Positions 1-8,228 of a DNA stretch of 64,000 nucleotides are shown in pieces. The stretch is taken from NCBI GenBank assembly GCA_964478125.1, contig CAYZGR010000004.1, forward strand, positions 34,901 to 98,900. The letters run 5' to 3'. Each line of letters begins with the position of its first letter. Positions within the stretch are counted from its first letter, which is position 1. Origin of the DNA: FW021-bin31 sp964478125 (GTDB taxonomy: Bacteria > Bacteroidota > Bacteroidia > Chitinophagales > Chitinophagaceae). The translations under genes were made by a program, and so were the position numbers. The notes below the pieces were generated by a model. The model did no database searches, was not told the origin of the DNA, and saw nothing but the letters and a program-made list of their open reading frames with translations.

Positions 1-386
1 AAAGATGGGGTATTGAAGATGGAGAAAATGGATTTGACTTTAACGGCTATTATAATAATCCCGAGGTGAGCTATTCCGCCGCCTCCAACAAACTAAAACG
101 AATTATGGAGCAGAAATGGATTGCGGGATGGCTCACGATTGAACCGTGGTTTGATTGGCGCAGGACAGGATATCCTGCCTTTAAGACCGGTCCGGTTACG
201 CAATATGGCGCGGCGCTTCCCATCCGTTTTATGTATCCTCAACCTGATCAGGATCCAAAATACATGGCAAATTACAATGCAGCCATTAAATACCTGGAAA
301 AGACCATCTATGTCCCAGCCGGCCAAAGCGCCGATCATAATTATTCCAAAATATGGTTGCTGCAGGGTACGCATGAGCCTTATTAG
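1..386 (+). CDS. SusD/RagB-family nutrient-binding outer-membrane lipoprotein (3' end only)
   Basis: The reading frame is open from position 3, so this is the C-terminal 127 or so residues of a gene that begins outside the window; the GTG at 66 is an internal codon. SusD-like proteins are surface lipoproteins that cap a TonB-dependent SusC transporter and bind glycans. The visible part has the family-like segment IMEQKWIAGWL followed by EPWFDWRRTGYP, which resembles the conserved helix and W-x-D-x-RRTG-P stretch near the end of SusD proteins, and ends KIWLLQGTHEPY, as in the SusD-like_2 group. The glycosidase-like gene starting at 440 lies 53 bases downstream and fits a polysaccharide utilisation locus. 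The SusC partner is not visible and would lie to the left. Confidence 0.8.
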   Translation, partial: RWGIEDGENGFDFNGYYNNPEVSYSAASNKLKRIMEQKWIAGWLTIEPWFDWRRTGYPAFKTGPVTQYGAALPIRFMYPQPDQDPKYMANYNAAIKYLEKTIYVPAGQSADHNYSKIWLLQGTHEPY

Positions 387-439
387 TCCGGCAGAGCGGC
401 TCTGGAATAACTTTTTCTTATGATGAAAGATGAAATACC

Positions 440-2839
440 ATGAATAATGCCCGTTTTCTTGTTATACTTATTTTATACTTGTTCTTAGGTCCATTTGCAA
501 CAGCGCAATATCGAGACTTCTCAAATGCTGTTATTTATACTCCGGAGTTAGGAGATCATGAGTTGCAAAAGGCGGCACAGGTATTCCGGCAGGTAGTAAA
601 GGAACATACGACATTACAATTGCCTCTGATTCATAAGACTTCTTTTGAAAAGAAAGGTCGTCCGGTAATTATGATACTTACCAGGCGGCAGGTACAATTG
701 TTACCGGAAAGTTATACGGGACAATTGGATCTTCTGCTTTCCACGGGGAAGGACGGTTATAAGATAATCTTTTTTAGAAAAGATAATAAGGTTGCAATTG
801 TAGGACATGACAGTCGGGGGGCTTTGTACGGAGTCGGATGGTTGCTTCGTAAGGCGCAGCTCCGCCCTGAAAAAATCCTGATTCCCGGCACTATCAATAT
901 ATCTTCGACCCCGGCTGCCCCTATCCGGGGACATCAGTTGGGTTACCGTCCGAAGACGAATGCCTATGATGCATGGACGGTAAGTCAATTTGATCATTAT
1001 ATCAGGAATTTAGCTTTATTTGGCGCAAATAGTATCGAGATCATGCCGCCAAGGACTGATGATGATCTTACGAGTCCGCTTATGAAATTACCACCTGTAA
1101 AGATGATGGTTCAACAGGCCCGTATAGCAAAATCTTATGGATTGGACGTGTGGATGTGGTATCCCAACATGGGGAGCAACTATACTTCTCCTGATTCTAT
1201 TGCGAAGGAGTTGAAAGAACGGGATTCTATTTTTCGTCTGTTACCTGAGCTGGATGCTGTTTTTGTTCCCGCGGGTGATCCCGGGCACCTTCAACCGGAT
1301 GTGCTTTTCCAGTGGCTCAAGAAAGTGGCAGATGTGTTACACAAGTATCATCCTGATGCAAAGATCTGGGTTTCTCCGCAAGTTACACAGCCCACTCCAA
1401 AGTGGTATGATGCTTTTTACGAGCAGGTCAATAAGGGCTATTCCTGGCTCGGTGGTGTGGTTTACGGCCCGTGGGTTGCTCAATCTATAAAACAGGTTCG
1501 CCGGTCGGTAAGGAAGGATCTCCCTCTGCTCCGTTATCCGGATATAACGCATAACTATAGTTCCCAATATCCGGTGCCGCGCTGGGATCTGGCTTATGCG
1601 ATGACCTTGGGACGGGAAAGTTATAATCCGCGTCCAATAGCGGAAAAGCATATTCAGAATTTGTTTGCACGCTATGCAGTCGGAAGTATTTGTTATTCTG
1701 AAGGGATCAATGATGATGTAAACAAATTTGTCTGGCTCGGCCAGGAATGGGATCCGCATACCCCGGCGGTTGAGACGCTACGTGATTACGCAAGGTTATT
1801 TATCAGTCCCGATTATGCAGATCCGGTTGCTCGGGGACTGATGGCGCTGGAAGATAATTTTGAAGGGCCCCTGTTGGTCAATAAAGGTGTAGATTTGACC
1901 TTGCAGCAATGGCAGGATATGGAGAAGGACGCATCTCCTGACATACGGGGTAATTTCAGATTTCAGATGGGACTTCTCAGAGCTTATTACGATGCATATG
2001 TGCGCCGGCGTCTTATTTATGAAACCAACCTGGAACAGCGTGCACGGGAAGTATTGGCAATGGCAGATTCTTTAGGCGCGAACAGGGCTGTGGACAGCGC
2101 CCGAAGGATACTTCTACGGGCAAAATTATATCCCGTTCGTCCGGATTGGCGTCAACGATGTTTTGCTCTGGCGGATTCCCTGTTTGAAAATATCGGGTCG
2201 CAAACTTCGGTAAAGCGATATGGGGCCAAACGGGGAAGAGGTGATTTTATGGATCATATTGATGCTCCTTTAAATAATTCAGGCTGGTTGTTATCCCGCT
2301 TTTCAAAAATCAAAGAAAAGAAAAGCGAGCTGAGAAAACTTACTGCTATTCAGGCTTTGTTACACAGGACGGATCCTGGTCCGGGAGGGTTTTATGATAA
2401 TTTTGGATCGTACGGCAGTTGGAAACGAATAGTCTATCCTAAAACATGGGCTGAAGATCCTGGAAATGTTTATTCTCCTGTTATTGATTTTGGGGTTTCT
2501 CTGACGGATGTAAATAAAGATACAGTGCCCCTGGCTTGGAGGAGCCAGATCACTACCCATTATCAAACCCCTTTGATGATTAAATATGATCATCTGGATC
2601 CGAAGGGCGCCTATGATATACGTATCAGTTATACGGGGCGGTTTCATTCTAAGATGAAGTTGGTTGCAGATAATCAATTTATTATCCACGATTTCATTCA
2701 AACAGGCGGCCGAAAGGCAGTCTATGAATTTCCGGTTCCCGGGGCGGCCGTATCAGATGGATCTGTTATCTTTTCATGGACCTGTGCTAAGGAGGGAAGA
2801 GGAGCACAGGTAGCTGAAATATGGTTGATAAAGAAGTAA
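440..2839 (+). CDS. secreted glycoside-hydrolase-like protein, GH20b/GH67N-type N-terminal domain plus TIM barrel
   Basis: A 799-residue protein with an N-terminal signal peptide ending near FATAQ (residues 1-23). Residues about 25-165 look like the alpha/beta domain found before the barrel in GH20 and GH67 enzymes (GHDSRGALYGVGWLLRK). From about 170 (RGHQLGYRPKTNAYDAW, then GANSIEIMPPRTDD) a TIM-barrel-like region follows, with VWMWYPNMG and FVPAGDPGH as candidate strand ends. The last 150 or so residues look like a beta-sandwich. I cannot assign a CAZy family or name the catalytic acids. It is probably exported and acts on a glycan bound by the SusD partner encoded just upstream. The small gap and shared orientation with the next genes suggest one operon through 5918, with a second start at the promoter near 3765. 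Confidence 0.6.
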   Translation: MNNARFLVILILYLFLGPFATAQYRDFSNAVIYTPELGDHELQKAAQVFRQVVKEHTTLQLPLIHKTSFEKKGRPVIMILTRRQVQLLPESYTGQLDLLLSTGKDGYKIIFFRKDNKVAIVGHDSRGALYGVGWLLRKAQLRPEKILIPGTINISSTPAAPIRGHQLGYRPKTNAYDAWTVSQFDHYIRNLALFGANSIEIMPPRTDDDLTSPLMKLPPVKMMVQQARIAKSYGLDVWMWYPNMGSNYTSPDSIAKELKERDSIFRLLPELDAVFVPAGDPGHLQPDVLFQWLKKVADVLHKYHPDAKIWVSPQVTQPTPKWYDAFYEQVNKGYSWLGGVVYGPWVAQSIKQVRRSVRKDLPLLRYPDITHNYSSQYPVPRWDLAYAMTLGRESYNPRPIAEKHIQNLFARYAVGSICYSEGINDDVNKFVWLGQEWDPHTPAVETLRDYARLFISPDYADPVARGLMALEDNFEGPLLVNKGVDLTLQQWQDMEKDASPDIRGNFRFQMGLLRAYYDAYVRRRLIYETNLEQRAREVLAMADSLGANRAVDSARRILLRAKLYPVRPDWRQRCFALADSLFENIGSQTSVKRYGAKRGRGDFMDHIDAPLNNSGWLLSRFSKIKEKKSELRKLTAIQALLHRTDPGPGGFYDNFGSYGSWKRIVYPKTWAEDPGNVYSPVIDFGVSLTDVNKDTVPLAWRSQITTHYQTPLMIKYDHLDPKGAYDIRISYTGRFHSKMKLVADNQFIIHDFIQTGGRKAVYEFPVPGAAVSDGSVIFSWTCAKEGRGAQVAEIWLIKK

Positions 2840-2888
2840 AAATTAAAAGGTAAGAATTAAAAAAAGAGGAAATAAAAAGTAAAATAAA

Positions 2889-3674
2889 ATGGATCTAAAA
2901 GTAAGCGAAGTCAAAAGGAAATTGAAGAAAGGACAGGTTTGTTTTGGTACGATGCTTCGAATATTAAAATCATCCCAGGCCGTAGCTATGTGTGCATCTG
3001 AAGGATGGGATTATATCATATTGGATACGGAACATAACGATTATAACCCGGAGACCTTAGGCAATCTTTCTTTAATAGCCAGATATGAACGTATTGGTTT
3101 ATATGTAAGAGTACCTGATAAGTTATATCATTTAATGGCACAAACGCTGGATATCGGTGTGGAAGGTCTTGTACTCCCCCAGGTTAGTACTCGTGAAGAG
3201 GCTGAGCAGATTATCCGGAGTGTGAAATATGCGCCAATGGGACAAAGAGGGGTAAGTATTTCTGCTACGACTACACAATACAGGGATTATGATGTTGTTC
3301 AATATACGCATTGGGCAAATGAAGAGTTAATGACCATTGTTCAAATAGAAAGTGAAATAGGATTGAAAAACATGGATACATTTTTATCGGTTAAGGGTAT
3401 AGATGCGGTAATGGTAGGGCCTTCCGATCTTTCTCAGGATATGGGGATCCCCGGTCGATTAGATCATCCCCGAATGGAATCTGCACTTCGCCAGGTTATA
3501 AAAGCTTGTAATAGACATGGCGTGGCCCCGGGTATCCATTTAGCGGATATGGATCTGGTGAAAAAATGGATAAAAGAAGGCATGCGCTTTGTGACCTATA
3601 GTTATGATACGAAGCTTTTTAAGGATGCTTCCCGGGATGCCCTTAACGACCTTCATCGTTTCACTCAATCATAA
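2889..3674 (+). CDS. HpcH/HpaI-type aldolase (2-keto-3-deoxy acid aldolase family)
   Basis: A 261-residue cytoplasmic protein matching the class II, metal-dependent HpcH/HpaI aldolase family, which cleaves 2-keto-3-deoxy acids to pyruvate and an aldehyde. Family features include FGTMLRI near the N-terminus, DYIILDTEHNDYN with the conserved Asp-x-Glu-His, GVEGLVLPQV, the metal-binding glutamate in IVQIESEIG and MVGPSDLSQDMG. The length is typical. Substrate cannot be read from sequence. Family members act on 2-keto-3-deoxy-rhamnonate, related sugar acids or 4-hydroxy-2-oxo-heptanedioate. Its place behind a glycosidase and ahead of an MFS transporter suggests sugar-acid catabolism. It starts 49 bases after the glycosidase gene, with an A/G-rich leader and no clear Shine-Dalgarno sequence. 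Confidence 0.85.
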   Translation: MDLKVSEVKRKLKKGQVCFGTMLRILKSSQAVAMCASEGWDYIILDTEHNDYNPETLGNLSLIARYERIGLYVRVPDKLYHLMAQTLDIGVEGLVLPQVSTREEAEQIIRSVKYAPMGQRGVSISATTTQYRDYDVVQYTHWANEELMTIVQIESEIGLKNMDTFLSVKGIDAVMVGPSDLSQDMGIPGRLDHPRMESALRQVIKACNRHGVAPGIHLADMDLVKKWIKEGMRFVTYSYDTKLFKDASRDALNDLHRFTQS

Positions 3675-3764
3675 TCTCAGGCCGGCTGCTACATCCTCCG
3701 GTTCTATTAAGCTTTCCGGAAACGAATCTTTGGCAGGATAAAGATCCAAAAGATGGATTGATTT

Positions 3765-3808
3765 ATCAATATAAGGTAATGCGGAGCCGGTATCTGATTT
3801 TAAATTTA
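3765..3808 (+). promoter_or_regulatory. promoter P1 with ATCAATATA upstream element
   Basis: The -7-like box TAAATTTA (3801-3808, one mismatch from TAnnTTTG) lies 83 bases before the hydrolase gene at 3891. The element ATCAATATA begins at 3765, exactly 36 bases upstream of the box. The same element and the same 36-base offset occur at 9627 and 17231, so I read it as a regulator site or extended promoter element. The spacing match is seen; the regulatory role is inferred. Confidence 0.5.
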
Positions 3809-3890
3809 TCCTGCCGGAGTTGTCATACACGAGATGTTATATGATATTATTAATATGCATTTGGGCGAATAGTTAAATCGAGAGTACATT

Positions 3891-4604
3891 ATGCAGGTTT
3901 TAAAAGGGCTTTATCAGGTAGGGGGTGATATTAATGGGATTACTTTTGATGAACCGGGTGCTTTGTATAATGATGCTAATTCATATATTCTGGATACTTC
4001 TCATGGATTGGTGATGTTTGATTGTGGTTGTGGAGATACGATGGACCAGATTTTTGAGAATATGAGCTATTGGGACTTATCCCCGGATGATATCCGCTAT
4101 TGTTTTTTAACACACCCACATTACGACCATGCAGGAGGCGCCTATTTATTGAAGGAAAAGGGAGTCAAATTTATTGCCATACGGGAAACAGCCGAGGCTG
4201 TGGCTTCGGGTGATGAACGTTGTTGCGGTTATCTTTATCACAAAAGTTTTCAAACGGTAAAGGTTGACCGGATTGTACAGGATGGCGAAGAGCTGGAGGT
4301 GTTGGGCGTTGAGTTTCGCGTCATGCATTTGCCGGGCCATAGCATGGGTTGTACTGCGTATTCTTTTCTTTGGGATACCAAACAATTGGTAATGAGCGGC
4401 GATGTAATAGGAACCTTGTTAAGCGGAGATTTTGGATGGAGCGGATCCATTGATTTTGACAAGAAAAAATATATAGCGTCTTTAATAAAGTTTGCTAAAG
4501 TGGATATGGATATAATGTTGCCCGGCCATGGAATGATCTATTTCCATAAGCCGCGCAGGAGAGTGGAGGAGGTACTTAATGCAGCATTAATGGAGTGGAG
4601 ATAA
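3891..4604 (+). CDS. metallo-beta-lactamase-fold hydrolase
   Basis: A 237-residue protein of the MBL superfamily. The signature THPHYDHAGG (HxHxDH) is at about residues 69-78, the third-ligand histidine is in HLPGHSMG, the bridging aspartate in VMSGDVIG and the last histidine in MLPGHGM, so the dinuclear metal site looks complete. There is no signal peptide. The family covers glyoxalase II-like thioesterases, lactonases and others, so the substrate is unknown. Its own promoter lies at 3765-3808, and the stop is 12 bases from the MFS transporter start, so the two are very likely cotranscribed. A lactonase or esterase step beside an aldolase would make sense, but that is inference. Confidence 0.8.
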   Translation: MQVLKGLYQVGGDINGITFDEPGALYNDANSYILDTSHGLVMFDCGCGDTMDQIFENMSYWDLSPDDIRYCFLTHPHYDHAGGAYLLKEKGVKFIAIRETAEAVASGDERCCGYLYHKSFQTVKVDRIVQDGEELEVLGVEFRVMHLPGHSMGCTAYSFLWDTKQLVMSGDVIGTLLSGDFGWSGSIDFDKKKYIASLIKFAKVDMDIMLPGHGMIYFHKPRRRVEEVLNAALMEWR

Positions 4605-4616
4605 AAATAATACCTT

Positions 4617-5918
4617 ATGGAACAGTCTATTAGAAGAAATAAACTTTTCGTGGCGAGCTGTCTTGCTATCGTTGTAGAGGCTTTGTCTTTTGGCATACGT
4701 GCCGGCATTATGGACGATCTTATGAAACAATTCAGTCTGAGTGCAGAGCAAATCGGCTGGATCGTGGGTACTGCTTTTTGGGGATTTCCGTTAGCCGTCA
4801 TACTCGGTGGAGCCATTTTGGATATGATTGGGATGAAACGATTGATGATGATTGCCTTTGCGCTTGATCTCATCGGCATCGTATTTACTATTTTTTCTAC
4901 GGGCTTTGTGAGCCTTTTTATTTCTACGCTCTTTATAGGAATCGCCAATGGCGCCATTGAGGCTACTACCAATCCTCTGACAACTACCCTTTATCCGGAT
5001 GATAAAACCACTAAGCTCAACCACCTTCATATTTGGTTTCCCGCGGGAATTATTGCCGGTACGTTGATCTCATTCGGATTTAAAAGTCTTGATATCGGGT
5101 GGCAATGGCAGATGGCTGTCATGCTTATTCCTACGATCTTGTACGGATACCTCTTTTTAAAACTTGATTTTCCTGTTACCGAACGGGTATCTTCCGGCGT
5201 TTCTTCTAAAGAGATGTATAAGGCCGTTTTAAATCCTTTGTTCATTTTTATGATGATCTGCATGTTGGGCACTTCGATCACAGAGTTATTTACCAATCAA
5301 TGGGTAGGAGTGTTATTACAAAATGTAACCCGTAGCGCCATATTGATACTCACACTTGTTACTGCGGTTCAGGCTATTGGACGGAGCTTTGCCGGTCCGG
5401 TGGTTCGTCGCGTATCTTCTGCCGGTTTATTACTGGCTTCTGCAGTTGTATCTACTATTGGACTTTATTTGCTGAGTACTTTATCTGGCGGAGCTATATT
5501 TATCGCCGCCATTATTTTTGGAATCGGGGTCACTTATTTCTGGCCCACCATGCTGAGTTTTGTGTCCGATAATATACCTAAATCGGGGGCTTTTGGGATG
5601 GATTTACTGGGTGGCGTAGGCATGTTCGCAGTATCCATTTATATGGTTTTTATGGGGGGATATTATGATAATTTGCTGGCCGGAGCATTGCCTGCAGGGG
5701 CAAATGTAGAAGCATATCGGGCGGCAGCGCCCGGGAGTAGTAAGGCCGAACTCTTCCAGCAAGCTCAAATAGCTGCGGGACCTCAGGTAATCCGCGTAAC
5801 CAATCTTATTCCCCTCATTTTAATTTTTGCTTTTCTGTTCTTGTTTTTATATATGAGGTCTAGAAAGAAGAACCGTATATCATCTGAGAGTGACACTTTA
5901 AAATTTGAAACAAAATAA
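4617..5918 (+). CDS. MFS transporter
   Basis: A 433-residue integral membrane protein with about 12 hydrophobic segments and a major facilitator pattern. The first-half loop GGAILDMIGMKRLM corresponds to the conserved loop between helices 2 and 3. A long loop with FPVTERVSSGVSSKEMYK lies between the halves, and the tail is basic (RSRKKNR). It likely imports a sugar, sugar acid or other breakdown product made by the upstream enzymes; the substrate cannot be told. It follows the MBL hydrolase by 12 bases and ends the rightward operon. The region after it (5919-6170) contains no gene and a weak terminator-like hairpin. Confidence 0.85.
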   Translation: MEQSIRRNKLFVASCLAIVVEALSFGIRAGIMDDLMKQFSLSAEQIGWIVGTAFWGFPLAVILGGAILDMIGMKRLMMIAFALDLIGIVFTIFSTGFVSLFISTLFIGIANGAIEATTNPLTTTLYPDDKTTKLNHLHIWFPAGIIAGTLISFGFKSLDIGWQWQMAVMLIPTILYGYLFLKLDFPVTERVSSGVSSKEMYKAVLNPLFIFMMICMLGTSITELFTNQWVGVLLQNVTRSAILILTLVTAVQAIGRSFAGPVVRRVSSAGLLLASAVVSTIGLYLLSTLSGGAIFIAAIIFGIGVTYFWPTMLSFVSDNIPKSGAFGMDLLGGVGMFAVSIYMVFMGGYYDNLLAGALPAGANVEAYRAAAPGSSKAELFQQAQIAAGPQVIRVTNLIPLILIFAFLFLFLYMRSRKKNRISSESDTLKFETK

Positions 5919-6061
5919 CAGGTTACTTATCACCGTTATCCCAAAAGACAGGTGAATGGACTAACAATTCAGGATATCCGATCACGCATTTAATGTTTCT
6001 TCTCCTGTTGTTTTTCCCTTTCTTTTGGACGGTTGAAGGTTGGATCATTAATTGTTATTAG

Positions 6062-6103
6062 CCCTTCTTTCTGGTTGTGAAAAGGACTTGAAGGGTGTTT
6101 TTG
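6062..6103 (+). terminator. possible terminator between convergent genes
   Basis: CCCTTC (6062-6067) can pair with GAAGGG (6090-6095), with an inner TTTC/GAAA pairing, followed by TGTTTTTG. The stem is short and the loop irregular, so this is a weak call. It lies between the MFS gene and the convergent phosphatase gene. Confidence 0.25.
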
Positions 6104-6170
6104 TGATGGGTATCTGAAACTTTAACCTATTGTTTACTTCCTCTTTATCCGATAAGGAGAAGGAGTTGTT

Positions 6171-7097
6171 CTATTTCCAAATATTTTTAATGGCATAGGC
6201 TTTGGCATCACCGGAGGGCGGCAGGCTATACATTTGTTCTACTGTTCGCAAAATGTGATAAAGACTGATAGAATCATTATAATTTCCGGGTTTTACCTTC
6301 TCTCCTACAAAGATAGTTGGGATATGATTGGCCCACGTGTCATTATCTTCATCATAGGTAAGAATAAACAGACTGTTATGCGACTGAGCCCAGTTAATAT
6401 AATGGGATAGATTATCTTTCAACCATTTATCTGCCAGACGAATCATTTTAGGGTCTCCGCCGTGGTTGTGCATATCGTGATCCAGATCGGGTATAACCAT
6501 GGCGACCGTAGGCAGCTTATTAAAATCATCCGGAAAGGCTGTCATGGGAAGACTTACTACCTGGCCGTCCAGTCCATTTTCTTTAGCATCCTGCCAGTTA
6601 ACCCACGGACAGTGTTTTCTGCCATAAAGCGGGTCGCCGTTTAACGGGCTTTTTCCGTAGGTACAACCTGTAAATCCCACCTCAGGCATGGATTGGGCAT
6701 AACCAATAAAACTGTAGCCGGCATCAATCAAGGCCCGTCCGAGATTAGGTGTTGTAAAGGGACTGTCAACAGGAATACACCCATCATCCTTTACGCCCTG
6801 CAGAGACCCGGAAAAGAGCCCGATATAATTGGGTTGGCTCGGATGAACGAGACCGTGGGCATTGGTAAAGTTTGCGCCTTCCCGGGCCAGTTTATTGATG
6901 TAAGGAGTTAAATCAGATCCAATAATTTGGTCATAGCCATGATTTTCTTCAACTAAAATGACAATATGGTCGGGAGTGGGTAAATGAGGGTTTCCATAAT
7001 GAGCGTTCGCTGTGTTACTCTCCTTTTTCCCTGTATTGTTGCAACTAAAGCATGCAATCAGAAGTAAAAAAACAATGGAAATTTTTAGTGTTTTCAT
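6171..7097 (-). CDS. acid-phosphatase-like phosphoesterase lipoprotein
   Basis: A 308-residue protein with a lipoprotein signal (LLLIAC, Cys at about 16), so probably membrane-anchored outside the cytoplasm. It fits the phosphoesterase/AcpA alkaline-phosphatase-like fold. HIVILVEENHGYDQIIG carries the metal-binding Glu-Asn, HPSQPNYIGLFSG the nucleophile region with Ser/Asn, and MVIPDLDHDMHNHG plus LTYDEDND the second set of Asp/His ligands. Phospholipase C and acid phosphatases share this fold, so the exact phosphoester is unknown. It is the last gene of a leftward run (8229, 7134, 6171) with 36 bases to its upstream neighbour. A phosphomonoesterase beside a glycerophosphodiesterase suggests phosphate-decorated substrates. 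Confidence 0.8.
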   Translation of the reverse strand: MKTLKISIVFLLLIACFSCNNTGKKESNTANAHYGNPHLPTPDHIVILVEENHGYDQIIGSDLTPYINKLAREGANFTNAHGLVHPSQPNYIGLFSGSLQGVKDDGCIPVDSPFTTPNLGRALIDAGYSFIGYAQSMPEVGFTGCTYGKSPLNGDPLYGRKHCPWVNWQDAKENGLDGQVVSLPMTAFPDDFNKLPTVAMVIPDLDHDMHNHGGDPKMIRLADKWLKDNLSHYINWAQSHNSLFILTYDEDNDTWANHIPTIFVGEKVKPGNYNDSISLYHILRTVEQMYSLPPSGDAKAYAIKNIWK

Positions 7098-7133
7098 GGT
7101 ATTGTCATTAAGTGTTTGAATAAAACGCTGATA

Positions 7134-8225
7134 CTATTTTAACTTTTTTAATGGGGGAAACCATCTTTCTGCATTTTTATAATATATTTTGTCTATTACT
7201 TTCTGAGGTAATTTCAAACCTTTGAAGGGTTTATCGAAAGAGGAGGAATGCATTGTATTCTTGGTGCAAAAGAACTCCCAGTTTTTTAACCAGGCTGTAT
7301 GCACAAACTCTTCAAATTCTTTGGGGTTTTTGGATCTGTCGGAGATCCGGTCGGTGCCATAAATGATCCTATCCTGATATTTAATAAAAAAATCATGAAC
7401 CTTTTTCCAGTTTTTCATAGCCTGATATTCCAGATGCCCTATCCGGGCAGCCACATCCACCGCCATGTTGGGAAAGCGATCCAGTCGTTTGGCCAGCTCA
7501 TCCGTGCTCCACTCAATACTTCCGAGATGGGCGCCTACAAATCGAAGATCGGGATGCATGGCTAACAGGTGATCCCGGGCATTAATCTGATCTTCGTAAG
7601 AAGGATACTCGGGATGTAAATACATGTAAAACTCAGGGTGCCTGCTATAGTACCTTTTGTCAGCGTTCATGGTCATTTTATCCATAGGCAGCCAGCAATC
7701 TTTAGGCTCACCGTTGTGTCCGATTACCGTAATATGATTTTTGATAATGAAATTAAATATGGGGTTAAACCGTGGATTGTCAATCCTTACAAAATGGCCC
7801 GATTTATCTTTTAATTCCATGCCGATGTTCTTATATACTTTTACGGCTATAGCCCCCATTTTAAAGGAATGTGCCAGGCTTGCGATGGCCTCATCCTGCC
7901 AATGGCTACTGTTCCAGTCTTCAACGGAAAAGGTGGTGGCGAAAGCGACCAAGCGTGGAAAAGCTTTCATATGTTGAATGGCATCTCTTTGCTGGATCTT
8001 AATTCCGGGAGGCTCATCCACAACAATTGTCAGGAGACGAAAATTATCCAGTCGCGCCTGATGAACTAAAGAAGTATCGGTGGTACGGATATGTACGTGG
8101 GCATCGATCTTTCTGACCTGCTTGAAATCTGCCATGGAGTAAAATCGCTCCTGCCCCCATAAAAAACCGGGAATTCCCGTAAAGATGAAAACCAGGCCAA
8201 GAAAGCCCAATTGCTTTGCTGACAT
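7134..8225 (-). CDS. secreted amidohydrolase (TIM-barrel, amidohydrolase_2-like)
   Basis: A 363-residue protein with a signal peptide (FIFTGIPGFLWGQ). The metal-site pattern of TIM-barrel amidohydrolases is visible: DAHVHIR (HxH) near residue 42, AVKVYKN (possible lysine), VIGHNGEP, RFVGAHLGS (His) and IIYGTD (Asp) near residue 290. Family members hydrolyse C-N bonds, lactones or decarboxylate. The substrate here is unknown, and extracytoplasmic location is unusual enough to suggest action on glycan-derived material. Its start lies three bases after the stop of the membrane acyltransferase gene, so the two are translated from one message. The promoter would be the -7 box at 9488-9495. Confidence 0.75.
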   Translation of the reverse strand: MSAKQLGFLGLVFIFTGIPGFLWGQERFYSMADFKQVRKIDAHVHIRTTDTSLVHQARLDNFRLLTIVVDEPPGIKIQQRDAIQHMKAFPRLVAFATTFSVEDWNSSHWQDEAIASLAHSFKMGAIAVKVYKNIGMELKDKSGHFVRIDNPRFNPIFNFIIKNHITVIGHNGEPKDCWLPMDKMTMNADKRYYSRHPEFYMYLHPEYPSYEDQINARDHLLAMHPDLRFVGAHLGSIEWSTDELAKRLDRFPNMAVDVAARIGHLEYQAMKNWKKVHDFFIKYQDRIIYGTDRISDRSKNPKEFEEFVHTAWLKNWEFFCTKNTMHSSSFDKPFKGLKLPQKVIDKIYYKNAERWFPPLKKLK

Positions 8226-8228
8226 TTA

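Noticed and set aside
893..901. ATCAATATA inside the glycosidase gene
   Set aside because: It is coding, and the base 36 downstream does not begin a -7 box. The same applies to ATCAATATAG at 8775-8784.
3675..3890. Small gene or degraded gene in the gap before the MBL hydrolase
   Set aside because: No convincing open frame; the gap is explained by promoter P1.
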